The notes under the pieces were generated by a model. The model did not search any database. It saw nothing but the letters and a program-made list of their open reading frames with translations, and had not been told where the DNA came from. A DNA stretch of 64,000 nucleotides from positions 6,621-70,620 of the forward strand of contig CAZQKM010000011.1 in NCBI GenBank assembly GCA_964593925.1, given 5' to 3'. How positions within the stretch are numbered: position 1 is the stretch's first letter; every line of letters begins with the position of its first letter. The stretch is from Oleidesulfovibrio sp964593925 (GTDB taxonomy: Bacteria > Desulfobacterota > Desulfovibrionia > Desulfovibrionales > Desulfovibrionaceae). The translations under genes were made by a program, and so were the position numbers. Below, piece by piece: positions 1-8,050 of this stretch.

Positions 1-1062
1 GGCCGCATCATCCCCCCTAACATTTTCCGCAACCTCTTAAGCGAAAAAGACATCATTGCCTATCTGCGAGCCCGCAGCTACGGGTTATCGCAGCCGGGTG
101 CAGGGCAACAAGCCGCGGCGCTTCCCGCCCCTGAATATCCACCTGTGGCACCTAGCCCTCAGCTTGATTCACTGCTTGCCGAAATCGACGCGCTGCCTGA
201 TACACAGATTCTTGTTCGAGAGAACGGCTACCTTGCCTTTGAGGCAGAGGCAGACCAAATTCCCAATTTTTTATACGAGATCGGTAGACAGCGAGAACTC
301 ACCTTCCGCGAAGTAGGCGAAGGCAGTGGACAACCTCTGGATACCGACGACTATGATGCCCTCTATAACCACATTATTCTGTGGCACGAAAAAGACCAGC
401 GCATTGCCGGTGCCTATCGTATAGGCCAGACAGGGCGTATCCTGCCCGAGCATGGCATCAAGGGACTTTACTCATCCACACTGTTTCGCTTTAAACCCCG
501 TTTTTTTGCCCAAGATACCAATGCATTGGAACTTGGGCGTGCTTTTGTAACCAAGCCATACCAACGTGACTATGCGCCGTTGATGCTGCTTTGGAAAGGC
601 ATCGCCCGTTTTGTACGCCAACGCCCGGGAGTACGCAGGCTGTTTGGCCCTGTAAGTGTCAGCCTTGAGTACAGCCCGTATTCCCTCAACACACTTGCCC
701 ACTATCTACGGCTTCATCATCTTGACCGCCAGCTTGCAGGAATGGTCTCTGGGCGTAAGCCTCTCCGCTATAGAAAGGACAAGCGGGCTCCGGGATCGCT
801 TAACCTGCGTGACATGCACTTCAACGGGTTATGCAATCTGGTCAAGGATGTAGAAGGGGGACGTACGGTTCCCATACTCTTTAAGCACTACCTGAAGCTT
901 GGCGGCAAGATAGGCGCGTTCCACGTGGACACCATTTTCAAAACCCTTGATGTCTTTTTGTGCATCGACCTTGCCTTTTCACCGTATACCATGCTGCAAC
1001 GCTACATGGGCAAAGAAGAGGCCGAGCGTTTCTTACGTGAATGTAGTGCTCAAAAACCATAG
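1..1062 (+). CDS. Acyltransferase/hemolysin-family protein, C-terminal part (5' end outside window)
   Basis: The frame is open from base 1, so this gene begins outside the window; the GTG at 145 is only an internal codon. The first 25 visible residues (GRIIPPNIFRNLLS and following) resemble the end of a PlsC-type glycerophosphate acyltransferase domain. The remaining 300 residues look like the OlsB/GNAT-type N-acyltransferase of COG3176 ('putative hemolysin'), with the typical segment ELGRAFVTKPYQRDY near residue 177 of the visible part. Such two-domain proteins are expected to acylate lysophospholipids or make ornithine-type lipids at the inner face of the membrane. The substrate cannot be read from the sequence. 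The gene stops at TAG 1060-1062, and the next 700 bases hold no protein gene. Confidence 0.75.
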   Translation, partial: GRIIPPNIFRNLLSEKDIIAYLRARSYGLSQPGAGQQAAALPAPEYPPVAPSPQLDSLLAEIDALPDTQILVRENGYLAFEAEADQIPNFLYEIGRQRELTFREVGEGSGQPLDTDDYDALYNHIILWHEKDQRIAGAYRIGQTGRILPEHGIKGLYSSTLFRFKPRFFAQDTNALELGRAFVTKPYQRDYAPLMLLWKGIARFVRQRPGVRRLFGPVSVSLEYSPYSLNTLAHYLRLHHLDRQLAGMVSGRKPLRYRKDKRAPGSLNLRDMHFNGLCNLVKDVEGGRTVPILFKHYLKLGGKIGAFHVDTIFKTLDVFLCIDLAFSPYTMLQRYMGKEEAERFLRECSAQKP

Positions 1063-1380
1063 CTCCCAAAAGCTTACTCCCTACCCCTCGCTATTCTATA
1101 CCATAAAGGTTCCAGGTCTTTCCTCATGGGCACTCCCTAAAAGATAGTCCCATGCCCTGGCAGCCTGCACAAGAACCCTTTTCAAAATATTGCGCAACTT
1201 TTTGCACATCCCTTGTGCATAATATTGCACAAATATAACCTTCTGCCCCCAACGCCACTCATAATTCTTTGGGACGTGCTGTTTTTCCTCTTGGCACAAG
1301 ATATGCTAATCTGACTACATAGACAGATAAAAATATTTACCCATATTTTCTTTTATGGGGTGTACAAAAATAATGAGCTT
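1063..1380. other. Gene-free stretch
   Basis: No convincing open frame with a ribosome binding site on either strand. The short frames here lack family resemblance. The end of the stretch (about 1361-1394) contains a plausible plus-strand promoter, with TGTACA at about 1361 and TAGTAT at about 1385, leading into the structured RNA candidate. Confidence 0.5.
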
Positions 1381-1396
1381 TTGTTAGTATAAGTTT

Positions 1397-1600
1397 TAAC
1401 TCGGCCCCCTTTGCAGTAGGGGCATTGCCCCAACCCGGCGCGCCAAGGACAAGAGCAGACAGCACTCAAGTCCGGCAACTGTTTACTAATCGCGCATACT
1501 TCTCCGGTATAGGTTCCCTCCTCGCCTATGGCCAAAACGGGTAAAAAAGGGCCTTAGCTTACATGCCTCCGCCCCACTTGGCGCGGGGGCATGTGTTTTC
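1397..1600 (+). ncRNA. Candidate structured RNA (small RNA or riboswitch) ending in an intrinsic terminator
   Basis: Nested helices can be drawn by hand. The outer stem is 1403-1407 with 1549-1553 (GGCCC/GGGCC). A hairpin GGGGC-ATT-GCCCC lies at 1419-1431. A coaxial 5' strand, 1433-1437 then 1438-1442, pairs with 1538-1542 (ACCCG/CGGGT) and 1491-1495 (GCGCG/CGCGC). A hairpin at 1447-1473 has GGAC/GTCC and GAG/CTC helices around a symmetric AA/AA loop, and another lies at 1509-1529. A strong terminator hairpin follows directly at 1561-1594. No match to B12, TPP, FMN, glycine or c-di-GMP aptamer consensus was recognised; a divergent 6S RNA is possible. Folding was done by eye, so this is a candidate only. 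Confidence 0.4.
1561..1598 (+). terminator. Intrinsic terminator after the structured RNA candidate
   Basis: Twelve-base stem ACATGCCTCCGC with GCGGGGGCATGT (one T-G wobble), a ten-base loop, then GTTTT. It ends a plus-strand transcript well before the small gene at 1805, so it belongs to the RNA candidate or acts as an attenuator for that gene. Confidence 0.6.
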
Positions 1601-1804
1601 TCCTCCCTACCCCTGTCTGCCACCCCCCTCGGTATGCTCCTCGCACTCTCCTGCCCAAAACCACAATGAGGTAAACACAGTTACCACATATCTAAGGACT
1701 CTCTGCTTGCCAGGGCCGTGCCTTGACAATATCAATGGCCTTTTTCTACATTGCATACCATACCTAGATCAACACGGCCGCAGACCGTATGAAGGAAGTA
1801 CAGC

Positions 1805-1984
1805 ATGTCCAACTTTATCGTTCGTGGAATATTGATAGGCGGAGCGCTGGGTGCTTTTGGCGGTATACTGGGGCTTAGCAATGGGCTTGCCCGCGCCGTA
1901 GCCATTGGCATGGTGGCCGGATTTTTTGCAGGCCTGACCCTTGCCCGCAAGCAGGAACGCAGACAAAGCAAAGATATCTCGTAA
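1805..1984 (+). CDS. Small two-helix membrane protein, 59 residues
   Basis: An ATG frame preceded by GAAGGAAG eight bases upstream. The product starts MSNFIVRG and contains two glycine-rich hydrophobic stretches (about residues 5-23 and 30-46, with GGALGAFGGILG and AIGMVAGFFAGLTLA), then a basic tail (ARKQERRQSKD). This is the composition of a short integral membrane protein with the charged end in the cytoplasm. I do not recognise the family. It stands alone, about 200 bases after a structured RNA candidate and convergent with the DsbA-like gene. The good ribosome binding site and uninterrupted hydrophobic pattern make it likely to be a real gene. Confidence 0.65.
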   Translation: MSNFIVRGILIGGALGAFGGILGLSNGLARAVAIGMVAGFFAGLTLARKQERRQSKDIS

Positions 1985-2028
1985 TATCATAAAGTCATTC
2001 CTCCCCAAGAGACTTGTTTTTAAAACAA

Positions 2029-2059
2029 AAGGGCGCTCCCCTTACAGGAGAGCGCCCTT
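2029..2059 (-). terminator. Terminator between small membrane gene and DsbA-like gene
   Basis: Perfect ten-base stem AAGGGCGCTC/GAGCGCCCTT. On the minus strand it is followed by TTGTTTTA, so it ends the DsbA-like transcript; it may also serve the convergent plus-strand gene, though the tail there is poor. Confidence 0.75.
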
Positions 2060-2096
2060 GAAACAATATTCGAGCAATACTCTGCCAGCGCCCAGA

Positions 2097-2900
2097 TCAA
2101 CGCTTTTGCGTTTCCTCCCATGCCATATCCACAGCATTGGAAAACAAGTCCAGCGGCAACGCGCCACGTACCACAATGTCGTTTACCAAAAATACAGGAG
2201 TCCCTTCTACCCCCACTGCCTTTGCTTCGGCTTTATCTTCCTGCAAAATACGCGTTACGGCTTCACTTTGCGCATCGCGTACCAAGGTATCTATATTCAA
2301 GCCCAACGCCGCAGCCTTTTGTAAAATAAAAGACTGCCCCTCCTTGCTCACCCAAGCATGATCCACAAACATACTGTCATACAACGCCCACGCCTTCTCG
2401 GAATCCTGCATACTCGCCGCCGCAAACAAACGTGAAGCCACCTCGGCATTTTCATGTGACTGAAGCGGATAATGTTTAAATACCAACCGTATTTTGCCTT
2501 TATAATGAGTCAGCAGAGAAGCCACAGTGGCAGCGGCCTGCGCGCAATATGGGCAGGTGAAGTCTGAAAATGCCACTATGGTCACAGGTGCATCCACTGC
2601 GCCGCGGATGGGACGATCCTCAAAGCGTACCTTTTTGGGCGTGGCCATGTCGGCCTGCCACTGTGCACGCATGGCACGGTCCCTGGCGATGCGATTGCCT
2701 TCACGTACCACCTCAAACAACTCTACACTATTTTGACGCAGCACATCCATGATCAGCTCAGGCTCCTCACGCAGGATCTCACGCAGAGCCTTCTTAAGCT
2801 GAGCAGTATCCGCACCGTATGCAGACACCATGCTCCCTTGCAACAGCAAGCAGGCCATGACTAGCGACAATATACCCTGTTTCTTCCGCCTAGGCTCCAT
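2097..2900 (-). CDS. DsbA-family periplasmic thiol-disulfide oxidoreductase
   Basis: A 267-residue secreted protein. Residues 1-29 form a signal peptide (basic MEPRRKK, hydrophobic core, cleavage near AYGA). A charged helical linker (30-90) precedes a thioredoxin fold of the DsbA/Thioredoxin_4 type. The active site is CPYC at 116-119, inside FSDFTCPYC, and the cis-proline loop is GTPVFLV near residue 236. It should oxidise or isomerise disulfides in the periplasm. The N-terminal linker and CPYC resemble the stand-alone DsbA/BdbD-like proteins of delta-proteobacteria rather than E. coli DsbA (CPHC). The start is supported by GGAGGAAGT directly upstream. No DsbB partner is visible. Confidence 0.85.
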   Translation of the reverse strand: MEPRRKKQGILSLVMACLLLQGSMVSAYGADTAQLKKALREILREEPELIMDVLRQNSVELFEVVREGNRIARDRAMRAQWQADMATPKKVRFEDRPIRGAVDAPVTIVAFSDFTCPYCAQAAATVASLLTHYKGKIRLVFKHYPLQSHENAEVASRLFAAASMQDSEKAWALYDSMFVDHAWVSKEGQSFILQKAAALGLNIDTLVRDAQSEAVTRILQEDKAEAKAVGVEGTPVFLVNDIVVRGALPLDLFSNAVDMAWEETQKR

Positions 2901-2985
2901 ACTTCCTCCAACTCAAAGTATCCTCTCCTGCACCCAGTACCATACCCAAAAGCATCGCCTGCATAAAGGCAACAGACACACACCC

Positions 2986-4572
2986 TCAGCGGCGGCTGGC
3001 TGGCTCTACCGCAAGCCTATTACCGCGAATCTGATTGCCATTCATCACCGCAAGCACCTCGGAGGCAAACTCTGTGGGCACCTCTACAAACGTAAAGCGG
3101 TCGTAAATGTCAATGGAGCCTATCATACGCCCAGGCAGACCGGTTTCTCCCGCAATGGCTCCCACCATATCACGCGCGGTCACACGCTGCTTGCGCCCCA
3201 CATTGAAAAACATCCGTACCATGCCAGGCTGTGCCCCGGTATCACCAAACTTTTGTTCTTCGACAGAAACATCTCCCGCATTACGGTGCATCATCATGCG
3301 CAACAATGCGGCCGCAGCCTCCACCGAAGTAAACTCTTCTCCGATAATACTTTCCACAAGTTCCATGTACCGCTCCAAACCGCCACTACGGATATGGCCG
3401 GCCACTTCATGCAACAGCTGGCTGGACTTGGCAGTTTCCACCTCGGAAAGCGAAGGCACCTGCCGCTGAACGATCTGCGCCTTGGTAAACCGTTTGATAT
3501 CACGCAGTTTATAAAATTCACGCCCTGAAACAAACGTAAAAGCACGCCCCGCACGCCCGGCCCTGCCGGTACGGCCAATGCGGTGCACATAGCTTTCCAC
3601 ATCATTGGGGATGTCATAATTCACCACGGCTTCTACATTTTCCACATCAATACCACGCGCAGCCACATCAGTAGCAACCAGGATATCGATGCTTCCTTTG
3701 CGGAAACGGTTCATTACGCGGTCGCGTTGCGACTGGTTCAGGTTGCCATGCAGCCCATCCGCATCATACCCACGGGCCTGCAAGTTCGCCGCAAGCTCGT
3801 CCACGCCCACTTTGGTAGAGCAGAACACAATGGTCAGCTTGGGGTTGTACACATCCAGAACCCGACACAAACTTTCCAGTTTCTGAAAAGGGCGTACCTC
3901 AAAGTATATCTGCTCAATACCAGATACGGTGAGCAGCTTTTGCGTGACTTTGAGGTATTCAGGGTCATTCAGATAGCGCTTGGCCAAATCCAGGATGGCA
4001 CGCGGCATGGTGGCAGAAAAGAATACCGTCTGAACTTCCTGCTCCATCTTGCCCAATATAAATTCGATATCGTCACGAAAGCCCATGTCGAGCATCTCGT
4101 CGGCTTCATCCAATACCGCCATGCCCACCGTTTCAACATTAAGGGTCCCTCTGTCAAGGTGGTCCATCACCCTACCGGGAGTACCCACAATAACCTGCGC
4201 ACCACGCCGCAAGGCGCGGACCTGCCGCTCAATGGGCTGGCCACCGTATACAGGCACAACGCTGATACCACGCTTATGCCGCGCCAACGCCATTACCTCT
4301 TCGGCTACCTGGATGGCAAGCTCACGCGTGGGACACAGCACAATGGCCTGAGTACTTTTATCACGCGAATCAATACGTTCAAGAAGGGGTATGCCGAAGG
4401 CAGCAGTTTTACCCGTACCTGTCTGGGCTTGCCCCACAACATCTTTACCTGCCAAAATATGCGGAATAGCCATAGTCTGGATGGGAGAAGCCTCCTCAAA
4501 GCCCATGTCCTGAATAGCGCGCAACACTTCCTTGGAAAGGGGAAGGTCCGCAAAAAGAAGTTTTTCAACCAT
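2986..4572 (-). CDS. deaD: DEAD-box ATP-dependent RNA helicase, DeaD/CsdA type
   Basis: A 528-residue helicase with the full motif set: Q motif near residue 28, Walker A AQTGTGKT at 48-56, PTRELAIQ, GTPGR, DEADEMLDMGF (motif II), SAT, VATDVAARGIDV (motif V) and HRIGRTGRAGRAG (motif VI). The last 80 residues (VRMFFNVGRKQ to the end) form a DbpA-type RNA-binding domain, which separates DeaD/CsdA from shorter RhlE-like helicases. It is expected to unwind rRNA and mRNA structures during ribosome assembly and cold adaptation in the cytoplasm. It lies alone on the minus strand; the gap to the GIY-YIG gene is 43 bases, so they may share a transcript. Confidence 0.95.
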   Translation of the reverse strand: MVEKLLFADLPLSKEVLRAIQDMGFEEASPIQTMAIPHILAGKDVVGQAQTGTGKTAAFGIPLLERIDSRDKSTQAIVLCPTRELAIQVAEEVMALARHKRGISVVPVYGGQPIERQVRALRRGAQVIVGTPGRVMDHLDRGTLNVETVGMAVLDEADEMLDMGFRDDIEFILGKMEQEVQTVFFSATMPRAILDLAKRYLNDPEYLKVTQKLLTVSGIEQIYFEVRPFQKLESLCRVLDVYNPKLTIVFCSTKVGVDELAANLQARGYDADGLHGNLNQSQRDRVMNRFRKGSIDILVATDVAARGIDVENVEAVVNYDIPNDVESYVHRIGRTGRAGRAGRAFTFVSGREFYKLRDIKRFTKAQIVQRQVPSLSEVETAKSSQLLHEVAGHIRSGGLERYMELVESIIGEEFTSVEAAAALLRMMMHRNAGDVSVEEQKFGDTGAQPGMVRMFFNVGRKQRVTARDMVGAIAGETGLPGRMIGSIDIYDRFTFVEVPTEFASEVLAVMNGNQIRGNRLAVEPASRR

Positions 4573-4615
4573 TATTTTTCAATTTTTCCTGCTCTGTGCC
4601 TTTCGGCATCATTAA

Positions 4616-4930
4616 TTACGGCAACGCCGTTGCGGAACCAAGTTTGGCCGCCATGTGCAGCAAGCATGCCTGCTTTTTGCCGGAAGGCTGCTGCTTTATA
4701 TGCCACTCTACCCGCTGGGCTGTGCTTCGGTCTGGAAACGACGCGCTGACAATCAGCGTTACAGGCCGCCGCGAGCGTGTATACTTTGCTCCGCGCCCCT
4801 TGTTATGTTCCTCAAGACGTCGTCCCATATTTGTGGTAACGCCACAATACTGCGTACCATCAGCACAAGCCACCAGGTAGACTATCCAGTCTTTTGCACT
4901 GCGGTTGCTCTGCTCCTCACACGCAGACAT
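4616..4930 (-). CDS. GIY-YIG nuclease superfamily protein (UPF0213, YhbQ-like)
   Basis: A 104-residue protein carrying one GIY-YIG domain: WIVYLVACADGTQYCGVT, then RRLEEHNKGRGAKYTRSRRP and the conserved late glutamate in AQRVEWHIKQ. The length and lack of other domains match the YhbQ/UPF0213 group, which is thought to act on DNA, though the physiological role is unsettled. It ends 43 bases before the helicase start and begins 7 bases after the end of the metallo-hydrolase gene, so it lies in a minus-strand cluster ubiX - hydrolase - GIY-YIG - deaD. Confidence 0.9.
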   Translation of the reverse strand: MSACEEQSNRSAKDWIVYLVACADGTQYCGVTTNMGRRLEEHNKGRGAKYTRSRRPVTLIVSASFPDRSTAQRVEWHIKQQPSGKKQACLLHMAAKLGSATALP

Positions 4931-4937
4931 CTTTGCG

Positions 4938-5666
4938 CTATACGCCGGAAAAAAGCGCTTCAGCGCTCAAGGTCAAAGGTGTGCCAAGCTCCATATCCAA
5001 CAGGCGACACTTTGGAGCAACACTTGTTAGATACCCTTTAAAGCGGGCTGTATTCGCCTCTAGGACAGGAAAGGTACCCCAATGCATGGGAACCACGGCC
5101 CGGGCCTGCAACAGTTGACACGCCAGTGCCGCCTGCTCAGGGTCCATGGTAAACACACCGCCGATGGGCAAAAGTGCCACATCAATAGCATGCAACTGCC
5201 CCCATATTTGCATATCCGAAAAAACACATGTGTCCCCGGCATGATAGATAGTATACCCGTCTGGCAACGTAATGATATATCCCACAGAAGCACCTGACTC
5301 AGAAGAATGATACGCCTGCGTCATGGTCACGCGGATACCTTTGTGCGTCACCGTACCTCCAATATTAAACCCGACACCATTGATCACCTGCTCCTGCGGC
5401 ACGCCAGCGGCAACGAGCTTTTCAGCTGTACCCACTATGGCACCCAGCATGGCTCCCGTCTGACAACACAACTCCACAGCCTGCCCCACATGGTCGCCAT
5501 GGTCATGAGTCACCAACACAAGGTCAAGTGCGCCAATGCCATCCCATGCCACAGGTGCGCTCGGGTTACCTTCAAAAAACGGATCAATGATGATCTTGGC
5601 ATGTTCTGTGACCAGATGAAAATTTGCATGGCCATACCAAGTCAGTTCATGTTGCAGCACGCGCAT
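4938..5666 (-). CDS. Metal-dependent hydrolase, UPF0173 metallo-beta-lactamase fold
   Basis: About 240 residues of the UPF0173 group. The protein opens with LTWYGHANFHL, has the metal motif THDHGDHVGQ at 53-62, then YHAGDTCVFSDM and a late MHWGTFP histidine. Members are small cytoplasmic hydrolases without a firmly known substrate. The ATG at 5666 sits only two bases after AAAGGA; the GTG at 5660 has better spacing and is an equally good start. It follows ubiX by 10 bases on the same strand. Confidence 0.9.
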   Translation of the reverse strand: MRVLQHELTWYGHANFHLVTEHAKIIIDPFFEGNPSAPVAWDGIGALDLVLVTHDHGDHVGQAVELCCQTGAMLGAIVGTAEKLVAAGVPQEQVINGVGFNIGGTVTHKGIRVTMTQAYHSSESGASVGYIITLPDGYTIYHAGDTCVFSDMQIWGQLHAIDVALLPIGGVFTMDPEQAALACQLLQARAVVPMHWGTFPVLEANTARFKGYLTSVAPKCRLLDMELGTPLTLSAEALFSGV

Positions 5667-5676
5667 ATTCCTTTGC

Positions 5677-6255
5677 TCAGACGTTTACAAGCTCCATACC
5701 GCCCCAGCGGCGGCACAAATCATGCTCTATCTCCAGGTGGTCAAGCATTCTGCCCACCAAATGGTTCAATATGTCCTCAATAGTCTCCGGCTTGCTATAA
5801 AACCCGGGGCACGGGGGCATGATGATTGCTCCAGCTTCGTGCGCCGCTACCATATTACGCAGGTGCACAGTGCTAAGTGGTGTCTCGCGCGGGGCCAGCA
5901 GCAAGGCCCTTTTTTCTTTCAAGGCCACATCCGCTGCGCGGTGAAGGAGATTTGTTCCCATGCCGTTTGCCACTGCGGCCAATGTTGCCATGCTGCATGG
6001 GCAAATTACCATGCCGTCATGCTGCCAGGAACCACTGGCAGGTGCAGCCCCCATGTTCTCCGGCGCGTAACAGACGTGAGCCAACGCATGCAGATCTGCC
6101 CCTGCAAGACCAGATTCAAACGCCAAGACCTGCTCGGCAGCACGCGACACCACAAGATGCGTTTCCACGCCAGCACAGCCACGCAGAGCAGTAAGCAAGG
6201 CCACGGCAAGCGGCATACCACTCGCGCCAGACACCCCTACCACAATTCGCTTCAT
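5677..6255 (-). CDS. ubiX: Flavin prenyltransferase UbiX
   Basis: 192 residues starting MKRIVVGVSGASGMPLAV, the family's FMN-binding opening, with CPCSMATLAAVANG, LLAPRETPLS and HLRNM, all hallmarks of UbiX/Pad1. It transfers a dimethylallyl group to FMN to make the prenylated flavin used by UbiD-type decarboxylases in ubiquinone or menaquinone synthesis and aromatic acid breakdown. No ubiD lies in the window. The start has GAGGTGGAG just upstream. It heads a minus-strand cluster with the UPF0173 hydrolase. Confidence 0.93.
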   Translation of the reverse strand: MKRIVVGVSGASGMPLAVALLTALRGCAGVETHLVVSRAAEQVLAFESGLAGADLHALAHVCYAPENMGAAPASGSWQHDGMVICPCSMATLAAVANGMGTNLLHRAADVALKEKRALLLAPRETPLSTVHLRNMVAAHEAGAIIMPPCPGFYSKPETIEDILNHLVGRMLDHLEIEHDLCRRWGGMELVNV

Positions 6256-6464
6256 GCTCCACCTCTACCCTATAAACAGCAGCATTGACTAAAATTCTTT
6301 ACTCTACACACCCAAGCACCATGCAAAAAACAGTCTACCGCGTGTCGTGCCTGCTTGTAACAGGATTGCAGGCATCACGCCAGCGCTTCCTGACGGGAAT
6401 ATCAGATAGCCATGAGGTATGACTTGACAGACAATACAGCAGAAGTGTAGCCATGCTGCATTGC

Positions 6465-6541
<77 letters not shown>

Positions 6542-6552
6542 TAAAAGTGAAG

Positions 6553-6584
6553 GGCTTGGCACTTTTCAGTGCCAAGCCTTTTTT
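6553..6584 (+). terminator. Terminator of the tRNA-Arg transcript
   Basis: Eleven-base stem GGCTTGGCACT/AGTGCCAAGCC with a TTTTC loop, followed by TTTTTT, 12 bases after the tRNA. Confidence 0.9.
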
Positions 6585-6622
6585 GTTGTGAAATGCTTTC
6601 CACCTTTTTATGGATATCTACC

Positions 6623-7894
6623 CTAACGACCATAGACCGGCAACAGCTCGAGCTTTGCCATAATATGACATACAGCAACCAGGATACCGTAACATATGGT
6701 GACATACGGCATGACTATACTGCCGGGAGCTCGATAAGCAGGATTGCCAAATTTCTTTCGAGTGGCCAATGCCATCAGCGCCGGCACGATAACCGCAAAA
6801 AAAGTGGCCGCAAGCCCCGCATAACCGATAGCCAAGATAAATCCGTCAGGATAAAAAAGACCACCTATGGCCGGAGGCACAAAAGTGACCAAGGCTGTTT
6901 TTGTGCGCCCCAGACGTGTATCGCTAAAGCCTAACGTGTCAGCTACATAATCAAAAAGCCCTAATGATACGCCCAAAAAAGACGTAGCTACTGCAAGATG
7001 TGAAAAAAATTGCAATAAATACCCGAAGCCCACGCTGTGGGTGGTCCTAGAGAGCGCTTCGACAAGCGCGCCCATATTGCCACCTGCTTCAATAACCTGA
7101 AGGTAGCCAGCACGTGAAATGTTGCCAAGAGTACTCACCTGCCAGCAAAGATAGATAGCAAGGCCCAGCAGGCTCCCCAAGATAATGGTTTTGGATACGG
7201 CTCTAGGATTTTTGTTGTAATATTTTACAAGCCCCGGAACATTTCCGTGGAAGCCAAAGGAGGTAAGAAAATATGGTAATGCGGCAAAGATATAAGGAAA
7301 ATAAGGACCGCTTGCATCTTCTACCCTGAACAACGTAGCGGGGCGCACATCAAACATCAGCCCACTGACTGACAAAAAGAAAGAAATAATCATGCCGCCT
7401 AGGAATACTGTGGAAACGCGGTCCACGGCCTTTGTACTTATCCATATGATGCTTGCAAGTATCAAGGCAAACAGTGCCCCTCCCAGTTTTAAAGGCAGAT
7501 CTATACCTACCAGCACCTTGGCAGTGTGTGCTGCAATGGACCCACCGCCGCTGATATAGGCATATGTGAGGATATACAGCACAAATGCTACAGATACACT
7601 ATTCAATATGCGTATGGGCTTTGGCAGGCAATCCTTTGCAATGTTGTCAAACGATGTACCTGCGGGATAGTTGAGATTTGCCTCCAAAATCAGCAGACCT
7701 GAGTGGCACATACAAAGCCATGTGCCGAACAAGACAAGCACCGAATAGAAAAACCACATGCCGGAAGAAAATATCGGCAATGAAAACATGCCGGCACCGA
7801 TAGTCGTCCCGGCAATGATCATTGCTCCTCCGAGGATCGGAGGAGAACCTGTTGCTGTCGGACCATCCTTACTGGATGTTTGAGTATACGACAT
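6623..7894 (-). CDS. Aromatic amino acid permease (Mtr/TnaB/TyrP family)
   Basis: A 423-residue inner-membrane transporter of the hydroxy/aromatic amino acid permease family, with about eleven hydrophobic segments. The first contains GGAMIIAGTTIGAGMFSLP, the family's signature unwound helix; later ones hold YILTYAYISGGG and PYFLTSFGFHGNVPGLVKYY. It should import tryptophan (or tyrosine) by proton symport. The frame is open further upstream to 8035, but that stretch encodes a cysteine-rich leader crossing the tryptophanase terminator; ATG 7894 (MSYTQTSS) is the likely start. It lies directly downstream of tryptophanase, matching the tnaA-tnaB arrangement of enteric bacteria. Confidence 0.88.
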   Translation of the reverse strand: MSYTQTSSKDGPTATGSPPILGGAMIIAGTTIGAGMFSLPIFSSGMWFFYSVLVLFGTWLCMCHSGLLILEANLNYPAGTSFDNIAKDCLPKPIRILNSVSVAFVLYILTYAYISGGGSIAAHTAKVLVGIDLPLKLGGALFALILASIIWISTKAVDRVSTVFLGGMIISFFLSVSGLMFDVRPATLFRVEDASGPYFPYIFAALPYFLTSFGFHGNVPGLVKYYNKNPRAVSKTIILGSLLGLAIYLCWQVSTLGNISRAGYLQVIEAGGNMGALVEALSRTTHSVGFGYLLQFFSHLAVATSFLGVSLGLFDYVADTLGFSDTRLGRTKTALVTFVPPAIGGLFYPDGFILAIGYAGLAATFFAVIVPALMALATRKKFGNPAYRAPGSIVMPYVTICYGILVAVCHIMAKLELLPVYGR

Positions 7895-8007
7895 TACTAA
7901 TCTCGCTTCTATTTTGTATTGGAAAAAGAGAGTGTAATTGCGCTTGTCCCAGCCGCTCAATATTTCAAAAAAATGCACGCACGGAGACAACAAACAGGCT
8001 GAGATGC

Positions 8008-8040
8008 AAAAGGGTGAAGCACATACATGCTTCACCCTTT
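8008..8040 (-). terminator. Terminator between tryptophanase and its permease
   Basis: Thirteen-base stem AAAGGGTGAAGCA/TGCTTCACCCTTT with a CATACA loop, 11 bases past the tryptophanase stop. The minus-strand tail is short (TTTTGC), so some read-through into the permease is expected; the permease may be kept at lower level than the enzyme. Confidence 0.8.
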
Positions 8041-8050
8041 ATTCTTTTGT

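Noticed and set aside
1470..1490. Cobalamin riboswitch-like piece (GGCAACTGT)
   Set aside because: Only this fragment resembles the B12 core; the GCCACTG and AGCCAGGAGACC elements are absent.
3583..4749. 388-codon frame opposite the DeaD gene
   Set aside because: It is the antisense of a certain helicase gene, with a histidine- and arginine-rich product and no family resemblance.
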